A DNA stretch of 64,000 nucleotides from Sanderia malayensis (GCA_013076295.1 RQOL01000395.1:1-64000), one strand, 5' to 3'. Shown: positions 52,049 through 63,101, counted from the first letter of the stretch. Program-made: numbers and translations. Notes: generated by a model not told the origin, from the sequence alone.

Positions 52049-53912
52049 GACAGGGAAATTACTACAGCCATCTAGCAAACTGCCTAACCCTAAATTTTAT
52101 TTGAGATTCGGCTTTTCCATGTTGAAAAGTATTTAAAACTGCCAGGGGCCATTTCGGGCGTGCTCCGATATTTACGTGATCCATGACCACACCTACTCAC
52201 TGTCTGGGAAAAAATTGTTTTGGCGCTTTTCGAAAAAATTTTTACCAATGTATAGTGCATCATAAGGCAAGAAATAAATTATAAAACACTTACTACTTTT
52301 CTCTCACCGTTCAGGGGGTTCAGCGTCTCAGAGTTTGTGTTGTTGTTGTTGTTAGAAAACATCAAGTTTGCGATACATCGCGTATAAACCGAAATTTTCG
52401 ATTCGAAATCCATAGTTATAATAAAATTAGTTAAAGTGGTGTATTTACCTACAATCTGTGAGAATATCTTCTGTTTTCTTCTCTTTGTTTTTGGCGCGGT
52501 GGCTTCCCTTGACTCATCTCCTGCATCGGCGAGGCCTTTTGGGAAGAATTTCGTTTTTCCTCTTTTTAGTAGAAAACGACGCTAGTAACTGGCTTCCAGT
52601 AAACCATACTGGCGATATGATATTTTCCACGGGATCCCATTGACATCCGTTTTCTTCAAAAAGGATTGGTGCCACTTGCGGCAAGTTACAACGATACCAC
52701 AAAATGCTTGATGATGGCAGCGTTTACTTGCGCGTTCAACTGACTTGGGGTCTAGTGGTATGCCCATAGATGATTTTGCTGTCATTTCTTTATATAGCTG
52801 TATTCTCGTACTCAAGTATGCCTCATCTGAGGTGCACCCGGAGCCCAAGTGCATGTAACAGGTTTCGAGCAAAGGATGTTACAGGGAGGAAATTGGCAGG
52901 GATTCCTACATAATAGTGCCAATAAACGAATTTCTTGGAGAGAAGTTGTCACTTGCGTTACCAGCACTGCCCTGTCTAACAGGATGTGACTCAAGGTCGT
53001 AATTTTACAAAGCTGGAAAGGTTTGTGTTCTCCAGAAGTTCAAGAAGAAGCTAGGAGATGTTGATTTATTGCAAGTGGCACCAATCCTTTTTGAAGAAAA
53101 CGGATGTCAATGGGATCCCGTGGAAAATATCATATCGCTAGTATGGTTTACTGGAAGCCAGTTACCAGGGTCGTTTTCTACTAAAAAGAGGAAAAACGAA
53201 ATTCTTCCCAAAAGGCCTCGGCCGATGCAGGAGATGAGTCAAGGGAAGCCACCGCGTCAAAAACAAAGAAAAGAAAACGGAAGATATCTTCAATTCTCAC
53301 AGCCATGAAAGACATCTCCGAAGATAAAGAATCGGCAAGCATTTACAATGTTGATGATAAAACAACGCTATCTAACGCAGAAACAGCCATATTATCTGAA
53401 GCAGATGAAAGGGAAGTTTCGGACTTTCTGTCCAGTGAAGATTCGTGCGACGGATGGCTGGCTTGATATTTCGATAAAACCTTCTAGACAAGACAAAGAT
53501 ACATTGTAGATAGTGTAAATACACCACTTTAAGTATTTTTATTATAACTATGGATTTCGATTCGAAAATTTCGGCTTGTACGCGATGTATCGAAAAGTTG
53601 ATGTTTTCTAACAACAACAACAACACAAACTCTGAGACGCTGAACCCCCTGAACGGTGAGAGAAAAGTAGTAAGTGTTTTATAATTTATTTCTTGCTTTA
53701 TGATGCACTATACATTGGTGAAAATTTTTTCGAAAAGTCCAAAAAATTTTTTCCCACACAGTGAGTAGGTGTGGTCATAAATCACGTGAATATCGGAGCA
53801 CGCCCGAAATGGCCCCTGGCAGTTTTAGATAGTTTTTAACATGGGAAACCCGAATCCGAAATAAAATTTAGTGTTACGCAGTTTGCTAGATGGTTGTAGT
53901 AATTTCCCTGTC
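52049..53912. mobile_element. foldback element nested in the transposon
   Basis: Ends GACAGGGAAATTACTACA and its inverse, flanked by TA. The arms (about 52049-52690 and 53066-53912) are inverted copies carrying the same piece of coding-like sequence (FEENGCQWDPVENII, STKKRKNEILPKRPR). The left arm lacks about 200 bp present in the right arm (about 53290-53510). The unique middle (52690-53066) has no recognised product. The coding-like piece could be the end of a transposase gene captured in both arms. Confidence 0.75.
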
Positions 53913-54078
53913 TATAATCTTTGAACTGATCCGTGCAAAACATTTCCATGAAATATACACAAACATACGCTAGGCTGTTTTGTGGCCTTCGTCTTGTACA
54001 TATGCCAAATTATTTCTTATGGTATAACTATTGTTATTACATTTAGCAACTATTGACATCCAACGATCATCTGTCATA

Positions 54079-54474
54079 CACTTTTTTTTAATAAGCAACC
54101 GCTCAATAAGCAACTACGGCTGGATTGACCCTAACATTAAGCAACTCGAGGGCTCAATTGAATTACTGTTAGCAACTAAGAATTCAAACGTCATTTATTT
54201 TAGAATGCTAAAACTGGGCACGAATGTTCACTGTGCTGTTGAAGTTCTTGACTAACATGTTTACACTTACTGTCTCTTAAGTCTTATGTTGTAGGCGTTA
54301 CAGTTGATAACTTTGACCCACAGACTTAGGGGTGGTACCCTGGGGACAGGAGAGGCTGTTATAGGTACAAACAATTTTAAGCAACTTTTAAGCAACTTTG
54401 AGGGCTAAAATATCCAAAATTTTAAGCAACTTTCAGGGCTGGACCAAAGTCTAGTTGCTTATTAAAAAAAAGTG
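54079..54474. mobile_element. 396-bp MITE, TA-CACTTTTTTTT ends
   Basis: Ends CACTTTTTTTTAATAAGCAA and its inverse, flanked by TA (54077-54078 and 54475-54476). Internal copies of aagcaactt. Tc1/mariner-type by its duplication. Confidence 0.75.
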
Positions 54475-54697
54475 TACGAACTCATCAATTTTGCAAGCAA
54501 TTTTAAACAATAACACTTAAAAAAATTGAGACAAAGAAATCCAATGACGTCTGTTAGTGGTTTTTGCTGCTACGACGTCTACAGGGCGCTAAAAACATGA
54601 ATGAGTTAAATACAGGGGGAAGAAATGAATAAAATTATCAAAATCTGAAAAATTAACCTTCACAAATCTGAACGTTTATTTTAGAAATAACACAGGG

Positions 54698-55882
54698 TTA
54701 AATCTCAAAGCCATCACTTTCTAAACACCCTAATAATGTGACATATACGTCTAATCCCGTGCATGCATCTGAAGGCCTGATTATATTATCTCTTTGGCAA
54801 TAACATGAAAGTAATTGATTGAGATCATCATTCTTGGCAACTGGACAGTGTTTTATTCCGATAACTTCTGAAGCTATGGCAAGGTCTTCATTTGTAACCA
54901 TTATTCCCTGTTCACTGAAGTTTATTTGATGCGGCAATGTGTATAAAATTTCGGGTTTCCCTCCAGGTGCAGCGGCAGATTGTCTCACATGTCGAGAATT
55001 CCAAACTCTTCCAAACTCGACTAATTCATTTTGAATTATTGGAAGAAAAACATACAGTAATGTTTCCACGTGAGTTTCTAAATACGACTTAAATAATCTA
55101 TCTTTTTCCATTTTATCAAGGAAGTTTATCCACCAAGAAAGTCGATATTTTTTTAATCTGGACCAAAATGATTCAATTCGCTGGTTTCGTGTGGAAGTTG
55201 CATACAAAAAACTTTCTTGACTACCTGTGAAAAATATCTGGAGATCTTCGATATAAATATTCTCCGTCCCTCTATCCATTCTTACAACCTTTGGTGCAAT
55301 CCCATGTTCCTTAATGTTGTCGAGGTAAAAATTTGCAATAACCAAGGGATCGTTGTTTGTTGATGAAACCTTCAACCATAACAATTTTCGACTGAACCCA
55401 TCCACTGCTCCATGAATACAAAATCCCCATTTTTTAAGCTTATCGTTTCCGTCTACATGACACACATCATTCGGGCCAGATGTTTGGTAAACCCTCCTTC
55501 TAATTGCATTTCTTCTTCGTTCTTCGACACCATCAGGATCAACAATACTTAATATACGCCTTACTTTCTCTTTTGACACTGAGATATTGTACTTCACGTT
55601 AATGAATTCGGTCATCTGGCGATATCCAACGTGTTTATTTGATGTATCAAGCTCGTTGTTAACAATGTCCATCAAGTCGTTAAATGAAACTTCGTCGTAC
55701 CTTTTCAAGCAAAGCCTTTTTCGAATGTACCTCAATTGACGAAGAGTTAAATCTCTTTGATGATTATTATTAATCAAGCTACATATTTCCTTATTGCTTA
55801 GTGTTTTCAGATTTGAATAGTACGTTACCAGGTCGTCGGTTAATGCATTTTCAGCACGTTCTACTTGTAAGATTGTGTTCAT
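54698..55882 (-). CDS. integrase-like DDE transposase
   Basis: Uninterrupted frame of 394 residues from the ATG at 55882 (MNTILQVERAENALTDD). The N-terminal 130 residues look like two helix-turn-helix units (LSNKEICSLIN, and VGYRQMTEFI...SVSKEKVRRIL). The catalytic core is an rve-type RNase H fold: D144 (CHVDGNDKL), D203 (VVRMDRGTEN) and E237 (RNQRIESFW), with 33 residues between the last two, as in IS3 and retroviral-type integrases. The C-terminal part has conserved-looking WNSRHVRQS and GGKPEILY. All three acidic residues are present, so the enzyme may be active. It lies 314 bp from the right end of the element, transcribed inwards. Other members are often annotated as integrase-core proteins in fish and corals. 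Confidence 0.85.
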   Translation of the reverse strand: MNTILQVERAENALTDDLVTYYSNLKTLSNKEICSLINNNHQRDLTLRQLRYIRKRLCLKRYDEVSFNDLMDIVNNELDTSNKHVGYRQMTEFINVKYNISVSKEKVRRILSIVDPDGVEERRRNAIRRRVYQTSGPNDVCHVDGNDKLKKWGFCIHGAVDGFSRKLLWLKVSSTNNDPLVIANFYLDNIKEHGIAPKVVRMDRGTENIYIEDLQIFFTGSQESFLYATSTRNQRIESFWSRLKKYRLSWWINFLDKMEKDRLFKSYLETHVETLLYVFLPIIQNELVEFGRVWNSRHVRQSAAAPGGKPEILYTLPHQINFSEQGIMVTNEDLAIASEVIGIKHCPVAKNDDLNQLLSCYCQRDNIIRPSDACTGLDVYVTLLGCLESDGFEI

Positions 55883-55998
55883 TCTCCATATGTATAAATC
55901 AAATAATAATAAAACCACGTGAAAACGTGTAAACAAAATACTGACCAGAAGGGACTAAATTTCTTCAAGCAAACAAAATACAGACCAGGAGAGATCTC

Positions 55999-56150
55999 AA
56001 AACAAGCGGCCGCTCATCTCAAAACAAGCGGCCGCTCATCTTAAACAAGCGGCCGCGTATCTTTAAACAAGCGGCCGCGTATCTTTAAACATGCGGCCGC
56101 GTATCTTTAAACAGGCGGCCGCCTATCCCGATAAGCGGCCGCCAGTCTTA
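55999..56150. repeat. right subterminal GCGGCCGC array
   Basis: Seven copies of GCGGCCGC in roughly 21-bp units, in inverse orientation to the left array. Confidence 0.9.
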
Positions 56151-56196
56151 CCGCAAGTGTTAGATAAGGACTAAGTTGTCCAAATCAGCCACGGTA

Positions 56197-58989
56197 GCAA
56201 ATAGATGAAATTTCAGCAACTTGGAGACTACAGGCATATCATTTATATAAAGAAGAAATAGAAGAGGTCCGAGAACACTGCCTTGTGGTACTCCACTACT
56301 TATTTTGTTTGAGTTAGATAATTGACCATTTATGGAAACTTTTTGCGTTCTATCAGTTAAGTAGGATTTGAACCAGTCAAGGGCAGTACCTCTTATGCCG
56401 TAGTGTTCAAGTTTTTGCAGTAATATGCTATGATCTACAGTATCAAAAGCTTTCGCTAAGTCCAAAAAAATACAGCAGGAAATTTTTTTGTGTTCAATAG
56501 CATTTATGAGTTGGTTATACAAATCTAGAATCGCAAGAGAAGTGGATTTATTTTTTTGAAAACCAAATTGATGCTCAAAGATAATATTATGTTTTTCAAG
56601 AAAACATGTTAGCCTGGTATGCATTAATTTTTCAAATATCTTATTGAAAATGGGCAGCAGTGATATTGGGCGATAGTTACTTAATTCTTCAGTCGATTTT
56701 GCTTTATGAATTGGTACTACTTTAGCAAATTTTAACATTTTGGGTAAGAACCAGATTCAAAGGATTCATTAATAAGTTTAGTGAGGGGGATGGTTAATGC
56801 ATCACTTACGCATTTGACTAATTTCACAGGGATGTCGTATGCATCTGGAGCTTTTCCTTCATTTAGGTTAAGCAGCTGTCTATTTACTTCTGAGGGAGTT
56901 ACCGGGGTAACAAAAAAAGAATCACTGTTAAAATAATGCAAGTAGTCTTTGAAGTGTTTATTACTTGGTGTAAGCTTACTTACGAGGTTTTGGGCAACAC
57001 TAGTAAAAAAGTTGTTAAACTCATTTGCCACTGGTTTAGCATCTGAAATCAGCCTACCATTTATATTTAGTTTAATTTTCTGAGAATTTTTCGACTTATT
57101 TCGACTGAGGAGATTATTAATTCCTTTCCATACCTGTTTAGAATCATGTTTAAAGGTTTCAAAGTAAGATAAATGATACTGTTTTTTACTTAATCTTATA
57201 ACTTGGTTTAACATATTTCTGTGCTTTTTATATCGTTGATACCAAAAATCGTCTTTAGTTCTTATATATTTTTATACAATTTATTTTTAGAAGATATAGA
57301 TTTTAGGATTCCATTTGTTATCCACGGCTTTAATTGTTGTTTTCTTTGTCGTCTTGTTCTAAATTTAAGCGGTGCATGCTTATTGATAATGCCTAAAACT
57401 TTCGATTGAAATTCCTCATACTTTTTATCAAGTTTATTGAGGTCATTGATATTCGAGTCTAATTCTAAGTTTCTGAATTCTTCAATGTATTTTTCAGAAT
57501 TGAAAGAACGGTAGTCTCTTACTAGACCACGATCTTTCCCTTTCATAACTTTTCCATTGGAAAGGAAAGCAAAATTTGGTAAATGATCAGAAACGCTGTC
57601 AATAAGATTGCCACTTACAGTTTCGTATTCTAGTGTATTTATAAAGATGTTATCAATTAGACTGTGGCAAGAGTTAGCGTGTATTCGCGTGGGATGGGTA
57701 ATTAGAGGTTTATAGAAATTAGTTAGCATTAGATTTAAGAAAGCTTCTACGTTGGGAATTTTATCATATTTTAAAAGGTTTAGGTTAAAATCTCCAGACA
57801 AAATAACAAGCTTATTTTCACGTTGTATCTTATTAAAAACAGACTGGAGGTAATCTAAAAATGGGGTAGGATCTTTACGAGGGTGGTTGTAAATTACTCC
57901 AATTAGAATATTTTTACCACTTTTGTTTATGATTTCTAGCCATAACGCCTCAAATTCACAGTTAGCTTCATTTATGGAGTTGGTAATATCATCCCTTGGA
58001 AGAAACGATAGATTTTCACTAAGGAAAAAACCACACCCACCTTTCATACTGGAACCTTTTGTACCAACGTAGTCATGATAGCCTTCCAGTTTAAGTTTCT
58101 TAATATCTGAATCGTTTTTTATTGTGTGCCAAGTTTCACTGACAGCTATAATATTAAAATTATAATCCAAGTTGCTAATTAGAGTTTGAAGGGTTTCGAG
58201 ATTCTTAGAAATTGAACAAATATTAGTGTGTAAGATTCCAGTTTTTTGTTCAATCTTAAAGGACGGTTTATTGCAAATTTTGTGAAATTCATGATTATCA
58301 TAGTAATTAAAACTTGAGGAATCAGTTAAGTTAATGTCTGGATCGTTATTATAGAGAGTGTCGTGCTCTTTTAGGGAGATTTTACAGGTATCTAGTTTTT
58401 CTAGTTTATTATATTTAAAAACGGGTATGGCCGTTGAATTGCATTTACAAGAGAAATTAGAATTGAAAGCAAGATCGCTAAGTTCATGTCGTTCGATTTC
58501 AAAGAAGGGCAGGGCTGAGAAAACTTTAATTGTGCAACTGTTACATTCCCATTCAGTCAAATGACTGTTGATATTGTTTATAGAGAAGTTGTTGAGCTGG
58601 GCACATTTTTTGTGAATGAGGTGTTTACATTTGCTACATGGTATTGACGTTTTGGCGACACGAATAGTCTCTGAACAAACAGAGCAAGTTTTGTAATATC
58701 CTGTCGTTTCGTTTATAATTGAATTCCAGCTACTCAAGGATTTTGCATTTCCTTTTTCAATTACATTTCGAAATTTTTTATCATCGAGATTTTGAAAAGG
58801 GAAAATATTCTTAACACAATTTTTACAGAACCAGTCAGTGTTATGACTTGCAGATAAAATTTCAAATTCGATTTTATTCAGACCAGAGCATTTTAGATGC
58901 AACCAAAAATTGCATGAATCACAAAAAATTGAGTTTTGGTTTTCCCTTACGGTTTTATCACATTTGGGACAACATGTATTATCAAGCAT
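56197..58989 (-). pseudogene. LINE ORF2, 5' part (PHD fingers, endonuclease, RT)
   Basis: Starts at the ATG at 58989. Two PHD-like zinc fingers (CCPKCDKT...FCDSCNFWLHLKC; CSVCSETI...CSKCKHLIHKKC) precede an APE-type endonuclease (AVSETW, GGCGFFLS, GDFNLN, SDHLP) and the reverse transcriptase (NYRPISLLP, FGFQKNKST, FLDLAKAFDTVDH, GVPQGSVLGPLLF). Two one-base losses in A runs break the frame near 57270 and 56737, and the transposon cuts it at LFA/DD. The PHD plus APE plus RT order fits CR1/L2-clade elements. Not functional as it stands. Confidence 0.9.
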
Positions 58990-59081
58990 GGGGGTCAGAA
59001 GGGCATATTAACGTTGAATTACTTAAACTAGAAAAATCATTAATAAAAAGAATCATTAATAAAAATCAAGAAAGATACTTA

Positions 59082-59900
59082 TCAGGCGTCCAATTTCTCG
59101 AGGTCTTCCAGGAACGCGATCTTTATTGTCGGGGAACTCTCTTCTTTTCTCAAAAACACAGTACCGTTTCTGGTCCATACGAACTTGTAGTCGAGCTCTC
59201 TTTTCTTTATCTTAGCCAGACGTAGAAGATTCTTATTTCTGCTGGTAAGGCTTTCGTTGATAAAGACCTTGCCAGAGATATCATTGGGAGTGCTTCGACT
59301 TTGCGGTGGCATTTCGAACCCCAAATCTGCAATCTTACATTTTTTCGCGTAAGACTTCGCTTGTTTGGACAGCATTAGGGCACACTTTTTCCTGGAGCCA
59401 AACTTGGCTATTATAGGGGCATCAGGCTTCGCAGAGATTCTGTGACAAGCATCAATGTCCTCTGCCTTCAAATCGATATTGATCTTTGATGCCAAATTGA
59501 GGACTATTCCCTCGCAATTCTCCTTGGCTTGCCTTGGGATACCGCTGATTTCCACCATCTCTCTTCTGCCATATTGCTCTAAATCATCGATGGCTTTCAT
59601 TCTCAGCTTATTTTCCTTTTCTAAAACTCGAACGCGAGCAACCAATTTTTCGTTCTCTGCTTTTATTTGTGTATTGTCAGCCAACAGATGACCAATTTGA
59701 TTTCGGAAAGTCTCATACTGATCAGCGAGAAAACTTTGAGATTTTTCAATTTCCTTCAGTTTTACATCAATTGCAGATAGGCGAGGTGATACGAGCAGCT
59801 CAATTTCTTCTTTGATGGTAGTTTTAAAAGATTTTTTCAAACGAGATTCCAAATCAGCAACTGACTTTGAGAATAGCTCCTCAAATTCCTTCTTATTCAT
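59082..59900 (-). CDS. LINE ORF1 (coiled-coil RNA-binding protein)
   Basis: Intact 272-residue frame from the ATG at 59900. A long coiled coil (about residues 30-110) ends in LEQYGRREMVEISGIP, followed by an RRM-like and C-terminal region (ACHRI, PIIAKFGSRKKC, FVWTRNGTVFLRK). This is the usual layout of ORF1 proteins of L1- and CR1-type elements, which bind and chaperone element RNA. It ends 92 bp before ORF2 starts, in the same direction. Confidence 0.85.
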   Translation of the reverse strand: MNKKEFEELFSKSVADLESRLKKSFKTTIKEEIELLVSPRLSAIDVKLKEIEKSQSFLADQYETFRNQIGHLLADNTQIKAENEKLVARVRVLEKENKLRMKAIDDLEQYGRREMVEISGIPRQAKENCEGIVLNLASKINIDLKAEDIDACHRISAKPDAPIIAKFGSRKKCALMLSKQAKSYAKKCKIADLGFEMPPQSRSTPNDISGKVFINESLTSRNKNLLRLAKIKKRELDYKFVWTRNGTVFLRKEESSPTIKIAFLEDLEKLDA

Positions 59901-60341
59901 AATGGTTTTCGAAATTTAAAATGTTATGCCATGCCATATAAAGTATAAAAATGGGTTAAAAAAAAAATAAAATAAAAAAATGAAATAAAAATCGATCGAA
60001 TCCTTTTATCTTTCCGCCAATAAAAAACACGTCCGCACTCGACGCAAGCAAGCGGAAAAAATCACGAACACGACGTTGAGTTGAAACCTCGCTGCTCGGT
60101 TTGGTCACCAATAATGGAAAGCAGGATATTACCCGATCTTAGCTTGGTTTGGTATTCCCGAAATAGCATGCCAAAGTGAGGAACGCGTAAAGAAAAACAT
60201 GAACCTTCAAAACATAAACATCATCTTGCAACTGTAAGCGTGAATAATTTTTGTGGGCGAGTGTCCGATACTATGCATTGTATTGTGATAGAAGAACGCA
60301 GGAACGAGTGTGACGTAACACTGTCCTTCATGGCTTATGGT
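59901..60341. other. LINE 5' end or untranslated leader
   Basis: A-rich stretch followed by sequence without a recognised gene. It probably includes the 5' untranslated region of the LINE; the exact end is not visible. Confidence 0.4.
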
Positions 60342-62120
60342 TAGGGTTAGGGTTAGCGGAGCCGAAAGGTGGTGAGAATGCTCATTAGCTTATTCATTGG
60401 TACTGCGCAGGAGCTTATATGACGTATGGTATCCATAGGCTGAGGCATTGGCCTTAGGGTTAGGCTAAGGGTTAGGGTTAGGGTTAGTGGAGCCGAAAGG
60501 TGGTGAGAATGCGCAGTAGCGTATTTATTGGTACTGTGCAGGAGCGTATATGACGTATGGGTATCCATAGTGGCTGGGCATTGGCCTTAGGGTTAGGCTT
60601 AGGGTTAGGGTTAGGGTTAGTGGAGCCGAAAGGTGGTGAGAATGCGCAGTAGCTTATTCATTGGTACTGCGCAGGAGCGTATATGACGTATGGGTATCCA
60701 TAGTGGCTGGGGCATTGGCCTTAGGGTTAGGCTTAGGGTTAGGGTTAGGGTTAGTGGAGCCGAAAGGTGGTGAGAATGCGCAGTAGCGTATTTATTGGTA
60801 CTGTGCAAGAGCGTATATGACGTATGGGTATCCATAGTGGCTGGGGCATTGGCCTTAGGGTTAGGCTAAGGGTTAGGGTTAGGGTTAGTGGAGCCGAAAG
60901 GTGGTGAGAATGCGCAGTAGCGTATTTATTGGTACTGTGCAAGAGCGTATATGACGTATGGGTATCCATAGTGGCTGGGGCATTGGCCTTAGGGTTAGGC
61001 TAAGGGTTAGGGTTAGGGTTAGTGGAGCCGAAAGGTGGTGAGAATGCGCAGTAGCGTATTTATTGGTACTGCGCAGGAGTCTATATGACGTTTGGGTATC
61101 CACAGTGGCTGCGGCATTGGCCTTAGGGTTAGGGAGGTTAGGGTTAGGGTTAGTGGAGCCGAAAGGTGGTGAGAATGCGCAGTAGCGTGATAATTGGTAT
61201 TGCGCAGGAGCCTATATGACGTATGGGTATCCACAGTGGCTGCAGCATTGGCCTTAGGCTTAGGGTTAGGGTTAGGGTTTGCGGAGCCGAAAGGTGGTGA
61301 GAATGCGCAGTAGCTTATTCATTGGTACTGCGCAGGGGCGTATTTGACGTATGGGTATCCACAGTGGCTGCGGCATTGGCCTTAGGCTTAGGGTTAGGGT
61401 TAGGGTTTGCGGAGCCGAAAGGTGGTGAGAATGCGCAGTAGCTTATTCATTGGTACTGCGCAGGGGCGTATTTGACGTATGGGTATCCACAGTGGCTGCG
61501 GCATTGGCCTTGGGCTTAGGGTTAGGGCTAGGGTTTGCGGAGCCGAAAGGTGGTGAGAATGCGCAGTAGCGTATTTATTGGTACTGCGCAGGAGTCTATA
61601 TGACGTTTGGGTATCCACAGTGGCTGCGGCATTGGCCTTAGGGTTAGGGAGGTTAGGGTTAGGGTTAGTGGAGCCGAAAGGTGGTGAGAATGCGCAGTAG
61701 CGTGATAATTGGTATTGCGCAGGAGCCTATATGACGTATGGGTATCCACAGTGGCTGCAGCATTGGCCTTAGGCTTAGGGTTAGGGTTAGGGTTTGCGGA
61801 GCCGAAAGGTGGTGAGAATGCGCAGTAGCTTATTCATTGGTACTGCGCAGGGGCGTATTTGACGTATGGGTATCCACAGTGCCTGCGGCATTGGCCTTAG
61901 GGTTAGGCTTAGGGTTAGGGTTAGGGTTAGTGGAACCGAAAGGTGGTGAGAATGCGCAGTAGCTTGTTCATTGGTACTGCGCAGGAGCTTATATGACGTT
62001 TGGGTATCCACAGTGGCTGAGGCATTGGCCTTAGGGTTAGGCTTAGGGTTAGGGTTAGGGTTAGTGGAGCCGAAAGGTGGTGAGAATGCGCAGTAGCTTG
62101 TTCATTGGTACTGCGCAGGA
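60342..62120. repeat. satellite with embedded TTAGGG blocks
   Basis: Fourteen copies of a 126-135-bp unit (mostly 134). Each has two to four ttaggg or related hexamers followed by a constant segment (gagccgaaaggtggtgagaatgcgcagtagc...gacgtatgggtatccac). Two pairs of units are near-identical at a distance of about 515 bp (for example 61100-61260 and 61615-61770), indicating duplication of four-unit blocks. The similar minus-strand frames of 71-74 codons only reflect the period. Confidence 0.95.
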
Positions 62121-62136
62121 GCTTATATGACGTTTG

Positions 62137-62518
62137 TACTCTATCCTCACTGTTCTCTATTCTTCTCCTTTCAAATATGGATAAGATGTGGCGAGTGCGA
62201 AGGAGGCTTCGCTATTTGAAAGGAGAAGGGGGAGTTTGGCTTCCGTCGCTGCGGGAGGTGGGTGGGTCGTCGAAACTTAGACCACCAAATTCTCTGACTT
62301 GGTGCGTATTTGTTAGAGAACTGTGATAACCACGAGGAACCAATATATATGCCCTTATTCCCCTCTGGGAGATAGAAATATCCCGGATACTACTAGTAAA
62401 AATGCATAAATTATCTTATCCTGGTCACGTGTCAGAATATATCACAGTGAGGATAGTACTCTATCCTCACTGTTCTCTATTCTTCTCCTTTCAAATATGG
62501 ATAAGATGTGGCGAGTGC
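62137..62518. repeat. 62-bp direct repeat pair
   Basis: The same 62 bp (from tactctatcctcactg to gcgagtgc) is at 62137-62198 and 62457-62518. The first copy abuts the satellite end and is followed by an inverse of part of itself (tatttgaaaggagaag at about 62213). The second follows a small palindrome. Likely remains of a transposon. Confidence 0.7.
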
Positions 62519-62559
62519 TCGTCGGCTACTGCAATTAGAAATCCTTCCAGGTCCTTTAG

Positions 62560-62832
62560 CGAGGCACGGATGAGCTATTCAGGCGTGACCAGAGTTTCCT
62601 CCATCACTCAAAACACTCAAAAAAGCATGAAAGGAACAAAAAACACGCAAAGAAACGTTGTTATGGCAGTTATAGCAGAAGAAGCCACTGCAGTGATGGT
62701 CACATCTGTCCAATGGAGCATACCTTGAAAAAATGCCAAGCTGTAGTACGGCAATATCAGCAAAGTGAAGGTGATAACTCTTCTGGTGGACAATTGAGAC
62801 GATCAGCATCGGAAAATGACAACAGGGTATGA
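62560..62832 (+). other. possible 3' terminal exon of unknown gene
   Basis: Open frame after an acceptor-like gtcctttag, 90 codons, Lys/Arg/His-rich, with KKRCYGSYSRRSHCSDG and HICPMEHTLKKCQAVV, ending QLRRSASENDNRV. AATAAA follows at 62924-62929, which supports a real 3' end. The minus strand is also open here, so the call is weak. Confidence 0.3.
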
Positions 62833-62970
62833 AGATGCATGGCATACGGACAGGGGTCCACAAGTCAAAAAGCTAATGAAATGTACGAAAAGGCTGAATC
62901 TCTCTTATAGCCGACAATAGAATAATAAAAGGTGTTTATTTCAGCCAAGAAGAATAACGGGCGTACCTAC

Positions 62971-63101
62971 CTTTGATCCGTGCTGAAGTGCCTTGAAGCC
63001 TATCAACAGGCCACTAGCAGAGAGTATACCAAACAGAACGAGAGCGAGGGCGAATTCATTGCTGTATAGAAGCAAGATTTTCGTGCAACAAGGAGTAGCA
63101 A
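62971..63101 (-). other. possible transmembrane exon
   Basis: Acceptor-like gggtacag and donor gtaggt bracket a frame ending FGILSASGLLIGFKALQHGSK, one hydrophobic membrane span preceded by ATPCCTK. Incoming phase 1, outgoing phase 0. Partner exons were not identified; the open frames at 63192-63992 on the same strand may belong to the same gene but show no domain. Confidence 0.35.

Larger units (their letters stand above)
46436..56196. mobile_element. 9.76-kb TIR transposon with DDE transposase and HECT-like gene (IS3EU-like)
   Basis: Ends TACCGTGGCTGATTTGGACA and its inverse are identical for 43 bp, then similar for about 70 more. The target duplication is 6 bp (gcaaat). Subterminal arrays of GCGGCCGC-containing units lie at 46500-46850 and 55999-56150. 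Cargo: a HECT-ligase-like pseudogene (+, 46913-50087) and an intact DDE transposase (-, 54698-55882), in convergent orientation. Nested inside are elements at 50737-51125, 52049-53912 and 54079-54474. A 6-bp duplication and an IS3-like catalytic core fit the eukaryotic IS3EU group as I remember it; a different integrase-like superfamily is possible. Confidence 0.85.

Noticed and set aside
60353..62011. Series of similar 71-74-codon minus-strand frames
   Set aside because: Periodic frames of the 134-bp satellite; identical by repetition, not by coding selection.
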